This document shows positions 1 through 5,920 of a stretch of DNA of 11,943 nt, one piece after another (within the stretch, counting starts at the first letter, position 1; every line of letters starts with the position of its first letter). This DNA is from an uncultured Clostridia bacterium (lineage in GTDB: Bacteria; Bacillota; Clostridia; TANB77; CAG-508), in contig CAKPQY010000008.1 of assembly GCA_934179885.1 (NCBI GenBank), positions 1 through 11,943 on the forward strand, read 5' to 3'. A program made the translations under genes and the position numbers. The notes beneath the pieces were generated by a model. That model had not been told where the DNA came from and did not search any database. It saw only the letters and a program-made list of their open reading frames with translations.

Positions 1-249
1 GAATAAAAATGGAAGTCCTTTTTTTCTTAATATTTTAATTTTGCATTTTGTTTGTTTTGCAATTTTTGCTACTTTTTTTAAGTCTCTTATTCCTATATTT
101 AATTCTAGTTTTACATTCTTGTCTCTTTTTAAATTCCAAATTACTATTTTATTATTTCTACATATATTTATAAATCTTTCTATATAATATCCTTCTACTG
201 ATATTCTTATATATCCAATTATATAATTAAATAGAATTTTAATTAACAT
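1..249 (-). CDS. yqfD: Sporulation protein YqfD, N-terminal part (cut by left window edge)
   Basis: An open frame of 83 codons runs from an ATG at 249 down to base 1 without a stop, so only the N-terminus is present. The start reads MLIKILFNYIIGYIRISVEG, followed by YYIERFINICRNNKIVIWN and, at the edge, KILRKKGLPFLF. This matches the family pattern I know for YqfD (a short lead, then GYVRIxVEGYxxERFINLC..., then KKRGLPF). A GGGAAG site precedes the ATG. It lies 40 bases downstream of yqfC on the same strand, the order known from Bacillus and Clostridia, where YqfD is a sporulation protein made in the mother cell. The membrane part should lie beyond the window. The family call is confident; the function is taken from the family. 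Confidence 0.85.
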   Translation of the reverse strand, partial: MLIKILFNYIIGYIRISVEGYYIERFINICRNNKIVIWNLKRDKNVKLELNIGIRDLKKVAKIAKQTKCKIKILRKKGLPFLF

Positions 250-289
250 ACTTCTTCCCTTTCAAATTTTTATTTAAGTTTTAAAAACT

Positions 290-574
290 CTAATCAAATT
301 TCCTCTCTATCTCTATGCTTTCAACTTTTCCATTTACTTTTATATCATCATTTGTCATATTTTCTAGTTTTAGTTCATATCCATTTATATTTATAATTCC
401 CAATGATGTATTTATCCTAATGTAATAATCTTCATATTCTAAAATTCCTTTAAAATTTTCTATTATCATTTCATTGAATCCTGTTATTGTTATTTTGGGC
501 ATATCTGTATATACTTCTTGTGGCATTTCTAAAAGTCTATCTATTTTAAATAGAGTATTTCTTTTTTTCTTCAT
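290..574 (-). CDS. yqfC: Sporulation protein YqfC
   Basis: A 94-residue protein whose core reads LEMPQEVYTDMPKITITGFN, followed by MIIENFKGILEYEDYYIRIN and a G(Y)ELKLENMTNDDIKVNGKVESIE segment. This is the layout of YqfC: a conserved LPxxVxxDxPxITxxG start, an IENHKGI-type middle, then an I.G..L.I...... I.I.G.I..I end. The usual family length is about 90-95 residues. Two ATGs are available. The one at 583 touches the ribosome site (GAAGGG, 589-584) with no spacer. The one at 574 has a 9-base spacer and starts MKKKRNTLFKI, so I take 574. yqfD follows after 40 bases and the two probably share a transcript. In B. subtilis this pair is linked to mother-cell sporulation; the biochemical role is unknown. 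Confidence 0.88.
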   Translation of the reverse strand: MKKKRNTLFKIDRLLEMPQEVYTDMPKITITGFNEMIIENFKGILEYEDYYIRINTSLGIININGYELKLENMTNDDIKVNGKVESIEIERKFD

Positions 575-683
575 AATTTTCATCCCTTCGATTTTCTTTA
601 TATTTAAATATATTTAAAATTATTTATTTTATGAATATTTTATTTAATAGAACACCTCGGAAATTCATTTTATTATCAATACC

Positions 684-720
684 AAAAAGGAAATAAATTT
701 ATAAAAACTTATTTCCTTTT
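684..720 (-). terminator. Rho-independent terminator after the sigma-like repeat gene
   Basis: A 12-bp stem pairs 685-696 (AAAAGGAAATAA) with 709-720 (TTATTTCCTTTT) around a 12-base loop. On the minus strand it ends in TTTTTGG. It begins 9 bases after the stop codon at 730, so it closes the gene at 730-2139 and separates it from yqfC. Confidence 0.75.
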
Positions 721-729
721 ATATATTAT

Positions 730-2139
730 TTATTTTTCTCCTATTTCATAGTCACCATCATTATTTTGTTTTACTTGTTTTTGTTCTATTAAATATTTTT
801 TTATTCTTTCCAAAATTTCTGTTTCTTCACAATTCAATTTAGTAGTTAATTTTTTTAATATTATTTTCTTACTATATCCTTGTTCCAAATATGTTTTTAA
901 TATATTTACCAATTGTTCATCATCTATATTTTCATCTTCTATTTTCTTTATTTCTATATTATAAATTTCATCCTTATATGGTATTATCTTTTTATTTTCT
1001 TTTTGTTCTGATATATATGTAATTCTTGCATATTGTCTTGCCCTTAGCCATATCATCCTTTCCATTAATTTTACATCATATTCAAAATTTTTTATTAAAT
1101 CTTTACAATTTTCTAATACAAATAATAAAATATTAGACTGCAAATCCTCATTATAAAATTTTTCTGAATTATCTTTTTTTATTTTTGTAGCAATGGTTCT
1201 TGATATTCTTAAAAATATTTCATTATATTTTTCCATATATTTTTGTTCTATTTTTCCTTTTTGAATCCAAAGTCCATTATTTATATCTAATGCTTGCTTA
1301 TAAACGCTAGCATCAAAAAAATCTCCCTTATTTATATAATATGTAATAAAATCTTCTACTGATATTCCTATTTTTTGACACATTCCTTCTATTTCATCTT
1401 TTCTTAAATATGTCATTTTTTCTAATTCATTTTTTATTTTATCTATTTTTTTTATTTTTTCTGCATCTTTTATATTTGGATTTGCCATTTGGTTTTTAGC
1501 ATACCACAAATTTTTTATGCTAATTCCTAATAATTCTGCAAATTCGTTCTCCGAAAAATATATTCTATATGGTTTATATAATTCTAAAAAATCAACTTTT
1601 CCTTTGTTCTTTTTATTATTTTTATAATATATCTTTTTTCCTTCATATTGACTAAGTATTTGTTTTCTTATTTTTTCAGTTGCCATGTCATTTAATTTAC
1701 AATTTTTAAATATCCTTGCTTCATCTTTTGAGTTTCTAATATTTCTTAAATTTGAATCTGATATTCCTAATAAATTTGCGAATTCTATTTCTGTTAATAC
1801 TGACTTTACTTTGTTCCACATTTCTTTTAAAAAAGCATAACTTATTTTTTTACCTTTATTTAGATTATATTTTTCAACTAGTTCCATAATTTTCATAATT
1901 TTTTCTTTTTCTGTTAAGTTCCTATTGGCTAAAATTGTTAACTTTTTATTTTCTTTAATTCTACTTTTAAAATCCATAAATGTTTTTGCTTTAACACCTA
2001 GTAACTCTGCAAATTTTGTATCTGTAAATTTGCTATTGTACTCATTATACATATTCAAAAATTCATCATAAGTTATTTGTTGTTTTTTATATAAATCATA
2101 TCTTTTTATTATTTCTTCTAATAATGTATTTTGTTCCAT
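730..2139 (-). CDS. Putative sigma-like regulator with three N-terminal HTH-type repeats
   Basis: A 469-residue protein that I do not recognise as a named family. Numbering here counts from a TTG four codons upstream of the chosen start. Three repeat units about 77-80 residues apart each end in an HTH-like signature: KFAELLGVKAKTF (46-58), EFANLLGISDSNL (123-135) and EFAELLGISIKNL (203-215). Each is preceded by KxI.Y..FL.M(Y/W) or a similar stretch. A weaker fourth unit (CQKIGISVEDF) lies near 258. Residues about 312-380 resemble sigma-70 region 2: ISRTIATKI, then YNEDLQSNILLFVLE, then ERMIWLRARQYAR. Residues 413-455 could be a C-terminal HTH like region 4. No signal peptide or membrane segment is visible, so it should be cytoplasmic. 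The ATG at 2139 is preferred: GGTGAT lies just upstream and the promoter would start transcription near 2149, too late for the TTG at 2151. DNA binding is likely; true sigma activity is inference. Confidence 0.6.
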   Translation of the reverse strand: MEQNTLLEEIIKRYDLYKKQQITYDEFLNMYNEYNSKFTDTKFAELLGVKAKTFMDFKSRIKENKKLTILANRNLTEKEKIMKIMELVEKYNLNKGKKISYAFLKEMWNKVKSVLTEIEFANLLGISDSNLRNIRNSKDEARIFKNCKLNDMATEKIRKQILSQYEGKKIYYKNNKKNKGKVDFLELYKPYRIYFSENEFAELLGISIKNLWYAKNQMANPNIKDAEKIKKIDKIKNELEKMTYLRKDEIEGMCQKIGISVEDFITYYINKGDFFDASVYKQALDINNGLWIQKGKIEQKYMEKYNEIFLRISRTIATKIKKDNSEKFYNEDLQSNILLFVLENCKDLIKNFEYDVKLMERMIWLRARQYARITYISEQKENKKIIPYKDEIYNIEIKKIEDENIDDEQLVNILKTYLEQGYSKKIILKKLTTKLNCEETEILERIKKYLIEQKQVKQNNDGDYEIGEK

Positions 2140-2155
2140 ATATATCACCAAATTG

Positions 2156-2184
2156 ATTATATATCATTTATTATTCAGTGTCAA
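2156..2184 (-). promoter_or_regulatory. Perfect sigma-A type promoter for the sigma-like repeat gene
   Basis: Read on the minus strand, TTGACA (2184-2179), a 17-base spacer and TATAAT (2161-2156) match the vegetative consensus at every position. The -35 begins 3 bases after the stop codon of the deacetylase gene. Transcription should begin near 2149, giving a leader of only about 10 bases that consists of little more than the GGTGAT ribosome site (2149-2144). Confidence 0.8.
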
Positions 2185-2187
2185 AAC

Positions 2188-3012
2188 TTAATTTTTAAAT
2201 TCATCTAAAGATTTAAATTCATATCCCATGTTTTTTATTTCTTTAATAATATCTCCTAAAATATTAGTATTTGTTTTTGAGTTTCCATGTAAAAGCATAA
2301 TTTCTCCATTATGAACATTATCTAATATTTTCTTTTTTGCTTGAGCTTCATTTGGTTGCTTATCTTCATTCCAGTCTTCGTATGCAAATGACCACATTAC
2401 TGTCTTATATCCTAGAGAATTTGTTACGTTTATACTTTTTTCGCTAATTTCGCCCATTGGTGGTCTTATATATTTCATTTCGTATTGAAATTTTTCATAT
2501 ATGGCTTTGTGTAAATCCATTACTTCTGAATTTATTTGTTCTTCTGTTAGGCTAGGCATGCTTTTATGATTAACTGTATGATTTCCTACAATATGGCCCT
2601 CTTCTATCATTTGTTTTACCAACTCTGGCTGTGTATTTAAATAATGTGCAGTTATAAAAAATGTAGCTTTTACATTATTTTCTTTTAATGTATTTAATAT
2701 TTGTGGTGTATATCCTGCTTCATATCCTTCATCAAATGTTAAATAAATAAATTTATCTGCGCTATTTCCCATGGCAATTCCGTTATTTTTTTCTAACATT
2801 TCTTTATTGCTTTTTCCTAAATCGGGCTGTTCATGGTTATCATTTCTTTTTATTCCCCAAGCTATTTTTTTATTGCTTAATCCTTGTGAACTTGTTAAAA
2901 TAGTTTCTTCTCCTTTGTTGTTTGTGTTAATTAAAGCTATTGAAAATATTATTAATAGTAAAGTTAGTATTTTTACTATTTTTGATGTATTTTTTCTTAA
3001 ATTAATAGTCAT
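2188..3012 (-). CDS. pdaA: Polysaccharide deacetylase, PdaA-like (NodB fold)
   Basis: A 274-residue protein with an N-terminal membrane anchor or uncleaved signal (KILTLLLIIFSIALI, 14-28) and a NodB deacetylase domain from about 88 to 270. Visible motifs are YLTFDEGYE (90-98, catalytic Asp94), GNHTVNH (143-149, His145 and His149), YIRPPMGE (181-188), VMWSFAYEDW (205-214) and IMLLHG (238-243). The TFD(N/E)GYE form of motif 1, in place of TFDDG, and the KKIAWGIKRNDNHEQP lead are typical of PdaA, the enzyme that deacetylates N-acetylmuramic acid to make muramic delta-lactam in the spore cortex. It should act outside the membrane on peptidoglycan. GGAGGT lies 7 bases before the ATG. No terminator separates it from the next gene, so read-through is likely. 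The family is secure; the exact substrate is inferred. Confidence 0.85.
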   Translation of the reverse strand: MTINLRKNTSKIVKILTLLLIIFSIALINTNNKGEETILTSSQGLSNKKIAWGIKRNDNHEQPDLGKSNKEMLEKNNGIAMGNSADKFIYLTFDEGYEAGYTPQILNTLKENNVKATFFITAHYLNTQPELVKQMIEEGHIVGNHTVNHKSMPSLTEEQINSEVMDLHKAIYEKFQYEMKYIRPPMGEISEKSINVTNSLGYKTVMWSFAYEDWNEDKQPNEAQAKKKILDNVHNGEIMLLHGNSKTNTNILGDIIKEIKNMGYEFKSLDEFKN

Positions 3013-3080
3013 TTTCTACCTCCATTTGTTTAATTTTATTAGTAATATTTAAAAATATTCCTCTACTATTAAGTTATGAT

Positions 3081-3109
3081 AAAATATATGTTTAGTATGT
3101 ATAATTCAA
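3081..3109 (-). promoter_or_regulatory. Possible promoter for the deacetylase gene
   Basis: On the minus strand, TTGAAT (3109-3104), a 17-base spacer and TATTTT (3086-3081) lie about 70 bases before the start codon. In such AT-rich DNA this is a modest match. The B. subtilis pdaA gene uses a forespore sigma factor; I found no convincing sigma-G box. Confidence 0.3.
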
Positions 3110-3139
3110 AAACAAATTTTAAGTTACAATAATAAATAA

Positions 3140-3167
3140 CTCAATTTATTAATATTAATAAATTGAG
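3140..3167. repeat. 28-base perfect palindrome
   Basis: CTCAATTTATTAAT (3140-3153) is followed at once by its exact reverse complement (3154-3167). On the minus strand it is followed by a broken T-rich run (TTATTTATTATTG). It may be the old terminator of the remnant at 3261-3323, or a binding site. No plus-strand gene ends in front of it. Confidence 0.6.
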
Positions 3168-3260
3168 CTATCCTACACAAAATTTATATTTCAGTATTAT
3201 TTTAGTTTAGATTAATCTAAATTTTTAATTATTAATTTTGTTTTATCAATATATAAAAAT

Positions 3261-3323
3261 CTAGTTTTTTAAGTTTTCAACTTCTTCAATTGATAACCCT
3301 GTAATTTTACATATTGTTTCTTT
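3261..3323 (-). pseudogene. Possible C-terminal remnant of an Rpn/PD-(D/E)XK-type transposase
   Basis: A 20-codon minus-strand stretch ends in TAG and reads KETICKITGLSIEEVENLKN. It resembles the usual tail of Rpn-family recombination-promoting nuclease/transposase proteins (ETIxxITGLSxEEIEKL). An in-frame TAA lies just upstream and I could not follow the similarity further, so the rest of the gene is gone or scrambled. The match is short and from memory; it could be chance. Confidence 0.3.
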
Positions 3324-3408
3324 TTATCTAATTAGAACATATCGTTTTACTCTGAAACATTATTAACATTAATAGTTTTACCAGTTGGATAATTTTGTAA
3401 ATTTACTA

Positions 3409-3437
3409 TTGACAAGGTAAATTTTTTAGATTATATT
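3409..3437 (+). promoter_or_regulatory. Promoter of the agrA-agrC operon with flanking direct repeat
   Basis: TTGACA (3409-3414), a 17-base spacer and TATATT (3432-3437) form a near-consensus promoter, with a start site near 3444 and a leader of about 85 bases. GTAAATTT occurs at 3397-3404 and again at 3417-3424, 20 bases apart, so the copies lie on the same face of the helix on either side of the -35. That is the geometry LytTR regulators such as AgrA use, so autoregulation is possible. This last point is inference. Confidence 0.65.
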
Positions 3438-3528
3438 GTTATTGTTTCTGGAAAATAAAGGAAATTTTTGTTTTTTTGTCGATTACTTTTTTTCCAATAC
3501 TATATATTGTATACGAGGGGGATAAAAT

Positions 3529-4242
3529 ATGTTGAATTTTGTAATCTGCGACGATAATTTAAATATTTTAGATAAATTCTCGTCAATTCTTGAAAATATT
3601 TTTATGAAGCATAATTATGATGCTGAAATTGGTTTAAAAACAACTAATGTAGATGAATTATTGAATTATATTGATGACAATAAAACAGATGTATTGATTT
3701 TAGATATAAATTTAAAATCTGATCAAACTGGGTTAGAAATAGCTTCTAAAGTTAGAGAGAAAAATAAGGATACTTACTTTATTTTTACTACAGCTCATTT
3801 GGAATATGCTATGATGGCTTATAAATTTAAAACTTTTGATTATCTAGCTAAGCCTGTAACTTATGAAAGACTTGAAGAAACTGTTGTGCGTTTATTTGAG
3901 GATATTAATGGATTGCCTAAAAAATATATTAAAATTGATAATAAGAAAACTATTATTGATGAAAGTGATGTTTTGTATATTAAACGTGATGGAATGAAAT
4001 TAATTTTCCATACTAAGAGTCGTGATTATGAAACTTATAGTTCTTTTAACAAAATTCAGGATTCTTTACCTGATAATTTTATTAGAGCTCATAAGTCTTA
4101 TATTGTTAACATTAATAATATTGTGAATTTGGATCCAGTATCTAATATGATTTATTTTGATAATGGTTCTACTTGTGATATTGGTCCTAAGTATAAAAAG
4201 GACTTAATTGAGGAGGTGAAAAATCATGGACATATTGAATAA
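3529..4242 (+). CDS. agrA: AgrA-like response regulator (receiver + LytTR)
   Basis: A 237-residue protein with a receiver domain (about 2-125) and a LytTR DNA-binding domain (about 133-232). The receiver has the acidic pair Asp8-Asp9, the phosphoacceptor Asp59 in VLILDINL, the switch threonines in FTTAH (86-90) and Lys108 in LAKP. The LytTR part shows KYIKIDNKKTIIDESDVLYI and the family hallmark FIRAHKSYIVNINNI (184-198). This is the AgrA/ComE/VirR type, which binds paired direct repeats upstream of promoters. GAGGGGG (3515-3521) sits 7 bases before the ATG. It overlaps the kinase gene by 17 bases, so the two are co-transcribed and probably translationally coupled. The nearby peptide genes support an agr role over a generic LytTR regulator. 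Confidence 0.88.
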   Translation: MLNFVICDDNLNILDKFSSILENIFMKHNYDAEIGLKTTNVDELLNYIDDNKTDVLILDINLKSDQTGLEIASKVREKNKDTYFIFTTAHLEYAMMAYKFKTFDYLAKPVTYERLEETVVRLFEDINGLPKKYIKIDNKKTIIDESDVLYIKRDGMKLIFHTKSRDYETYSSFNKIQDSLPDNFIRAHKSYIVNINNIVNLDPVSNMIYFDNGSTCDIGPKYKKDLIEEVKNHGHIE

Positions 4243-5575
4243 TATTTGGATGGCTATAAGTACGCCGAATGAGAAACTTGTTAGTATTCTTCTAATTCCG
4301 CTAATTTTATTTATAGAAATGCCTCTTTCTTTAAAATTATTCGTTTCTATTTTAAATATAAAGCCTTCAAGAAAACAACGAATTTGTTATATTGTTTTTA
4401 CATCAATTACAAGTATTATTACTTCTAATTTTATTGATGCACCTTTTAATATTATATTTAATTATTTGTTTTATTTGATTATTATACATTATGTATTTAA
4501 ATTAAATATTTTAAATACGATTATTGCAACTATTTTACCAGCTATTGTATTTTCTTTAATTGGTATATTAATTTTGAATCCTTATCTAACTATTTTTAAT
4601 ATTACTTATATAGATTCTGAAATTATACCAATATATAGACTAATATATTTATTTGTTATGTATTTTATTATTTATGTTTTAATTTTAATTATAAAGCATA
4701 AAAAACTAAGATTAAACATTTTAGACAATATAGATAAAAAGAATAAGAAAATACTTTTTATGAATATGGTATTAGGTTTAATTGTTATATGTGTTCAGAG
4801 CTTTTTAACAGTATACTATACTAACAATCTACCCTTAATTATAACTTTTTTTAGTTTTTTATCTTTGTTACTTTATTTTTCTATCAGTTTATATAGTTTA
4901 ACAAGAGTTATGAAACTATTTGCAACAACTCAAAAATTAGAAAGTGCAGAAGAGTATAATAAAACATTACATATTTTGCATGATAGTGTTAGAGGTTTTA
5001 AACATGATTTTGATAATATAGTTACAACAATTGGTGGTTATATAAAAACAAATGATATGAATGGATTAGAAAATTATTATTCTCAACTTGAAGAAGACTG
5101 CCAAAAAGTTAATAATTTGTATATTCTAAATCCTGATATAATCAATAACCCAGGAATATATAACTTGCTTACAACAAAATACGGTGAAGCAGAAGAAAAA
5201 GGCATAAAAGTTAATTTAACAGTTTTGCTAGATTTAAATAATTTACATATGAAAATTTATGAATTTGCTAGAATTTTAGGAATATTATTAGATAACGCAA
5301 TTGAGGCCGCATCTGAATGTGACGAAAAAGTTTTAAATATAGTTTTTAGAAATGATTCTAAAAATAATAGAAATATAATTTTAATAGAGAATACTTATAA
5401 AGATAAAGATGTTAATATTGGGGAAATATTTAATAACGGTGTTAGTGGAAAAGAAAATCATACTGGACTTGGTTTATGGGAGATTAGACAAATATTAAAG
5501 AAAAATAATAATGTTAATTTACATACAACAAAAAATGATAACTATTTTTCACAACAATTAGAAATATATTATTAA
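4226..5575 (+). CDS. agrC: AgrC-like sensor histidine kinase
   Basis: A 449-residue membrane kinase. About six or seven hydrophobic segments fill residues 17-225, the usual AgrC sensor module that binds the secreted cyclic peptide. The cytoplasmic part has the phosphoacceptor site VRGFKHDFDNI (255-265, His260), the N-box ILGILLDNAIEAA (350-362, Asn357) and the G-box TGLGLWEI (413-420). This FKHDFxN plus LLDNAIEA layout is the HPK10/GHKL type of AgrC, not the classical HATPase set. A strong AGGAGGTGA (4211-4219) lies inside the end of agrA, 6 bases before the ATG. A terminator follows directly. It should pass phosphate to the AgrA encoded just upstream. The ligand is presumably the peptide encoded at 5730-5849. 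Confidence 0.9.
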   Translation: MDILNNIWMAISTPNEKLVSILLIPLILFIEMPLSLKLFVSILNIKPSRKQRICYIVFTSITSIITSNFIDAPFNIIFNYLFYLIIIHYVFKLNILNTIIATILPAIVFSLIGILILNPYLTIFNITYIDSEIIPIYRLIYLFVMYFIIYVLILIIKHKKLRLNILDNIDKKNKKILFMNMVLGLIVICVQSFLTVYYTNNLPLIITFFSFLSLLLYFSISLYSLTRVMKLFATTQKLESAEEYNKTLHILHDSVRGFKHDFDNIVTTIGGYIKTNDMNGLENYYSQLEEDCQKVNNLYILNPDIINNPGIYNLLTTKYGEAEEKGIKVNLTVLLDLNNLHMKIYEFARILGILLDNAIEAASECDEKVLNIVFRNDSKNNRNIILIENTYKDKDVNIGEIFNNGVSGKENHTGLGLWEIRQILKKNNNVNLHTTKNDNYFSQQLEIYY

Positions 5576-5603
5576 ATGATAGATTAGTTTCTATCATTTT
5601 TTT
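5574..5603 (+). terminator. Terminator after agrC
   Basis: ATGATAGA (5576-5583) pairs with TCTATCAT (5590-5597) around a 6-base loop, with flanking AA/TT and a run of Ts to 5603. It begins at the agrC stop codon. Confidence 0.8.
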
Positions 5604-5616
5604 GTTTTATAATACC

Positions 5617-5644
5617 AAAAAAGAACAGTTAACTGTTCTTTTTT
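5617..5644. terminator. Bidirectional terminator between agrC and agrD
   Basis: A perfect 28-base palindrome: AAAAAAGAACAGTT (5617-5630) followed by its reverse complement (5631-5644). The outer A6/T6 gives a T-tract on either strand, so it can stop both the agrAC and the agrBD transcripts. Its centre, ACAGTTAACTGT, looks a little like the S. aureus AgrA half-site, but the symmetric form fits a terminator better. Confidence 0.65.
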
Positions 5645-5680
5645 AGTGGATTGCTTATAATAACATTAAAGTATATTGTG

Positions 5681-5717
5681 TTTAAGTATAAGTGTTGTCG
5701 AACCACTTATACTTAAA
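5681..5717. repeat. Long inverted repeat 3' of agrD without a T-tract
   Basis: TTTAAGTATAAGTG (5681-5694) pairs perfectly with CACTTATACTTAAA (5704-5717) around TTGTCGAAC. It begins 12 bases after the agrD stop on the minus strand. Neither side is followed by Ts, so it is not a standard terminator. It could protect the 3' end of the agrBD message or be a protein-binding site. Confidence 0.6.
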
Positions 5718-5729
5718 ATTAATAACGTA

Positions 5730-5849
5730 TTAGTCTTTTTTTACTAAGCTAGCTGGCATTTTTGGTTGATGTAATACCCACCATCCACCGCAAGCTGTGT
5801 TAGTTGTTTTCGCATATTTTTCTGCTATTTTTCCTAATAATTTTAACAT
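5730..5849 (-). CDS. agrD: AgrD-like cyclic autoinducer peptide precursor
   Basis: A 39-residue precursor with the three AgrD parts: an amphipathic leader (MLKLLGKIAEKYAKTTN, 1-17), a core with one cysteine (TACGGWWVL, 18-26, Cys20) and an acidic-tail type recognition sequence (HQPKMPASLVKKD, 27-39). HQP and KMP match the xQPKxP cut-site tail of clostridial and Listeria AgrD. AgrB should cleave after the core and close a thiolactone to Cys20. If the cut falls just before HQPK, the ring is CGGWWVL, seven residues, larger than the usual five. The frame could extend upstream to 5918, but AAAGGAGG (5865-5858) lies 8 bases before the ATG at 5849, which fixes this start. It lies 71 bases after agrB. 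The mature peptide is inferred. Confidence 0.88.
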   Translation of the reverse strand: MLKLLGKIAEKYAKTTNTACGGWWVLHQPKMPASLVKKD

Positions 5850-5875
5850 AAAGGTTTCCTCCTTTGTTTTTATAT

Positions 5876-5915
5876 ATAATACAAAAATACTGCCGGCATG
5901 TATTTTGTATATTAT
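5876..5915 (-). promoter_or_regulatory. Intercistronic hairpin between agrB and agrD
   Basis: 5876-5890 pairs with 5900-5915 (one bulged base) around TGCCGGCAT, itself built on the palindrome TGCCGGCA. It fills most of the agrB-agrD gap and ends just before the agrD ribosome site. It may act as a processing or stability element that raises agrD over agrB; that is inference. Confidence 0.5.
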
Positions 5916-5920
5916 CAAAA

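Larger units (their letters stand above)
3053..3400. other. Non-coding stretch between pdaA-like gene and agrA promoter
   Basis: No convincing full gene lies in this stretch on either strand. It holds a 28-base perfect palindrome (3140-3167), a 16-base palindrome TTTAGATTAATCTAAA (3206-3221) followed by Ts on the plus strand, and a short minus-strand remnant at 3261-3323. It looks like a decayed insertion site in front of the agr operon. Confidence 0.5.

Noticed and set aside
2140..2151. TTG start of the sigma-like protein at 2151
   Set aside because: The perfect promoter places the transcript start near 2149, after the TTG, and GGTGAT fits the ATG at 2139.
3480..3508. Second agrA promoter (TTGTCG with TACTAT or TATATT) near the start codon
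   Set aside because: Spacing is 16 or 21 bases and the boxes are poor; the TTGACA-N17-TATATT at 3409-3437 is far better.
5623..5638. ACAGTTAACTGT centre as an AgrA binding site
   Set aside because: It resembles the staphylococcal half-site, but it is the middle of a perfect A/T-flanked palindrome in a convergent gap, where a bidirectional terminator explains it better. It is not upstream of a promoter.
5850..5918. Upstream extension of agrD by 23 residues (start at 5918)
   Set aside because: AAAGGAGG lies 8 bases before the ATG at 5849, and the added residues spoil the normal AgrD leader length. The extension also covers the intercistronic hairpin.
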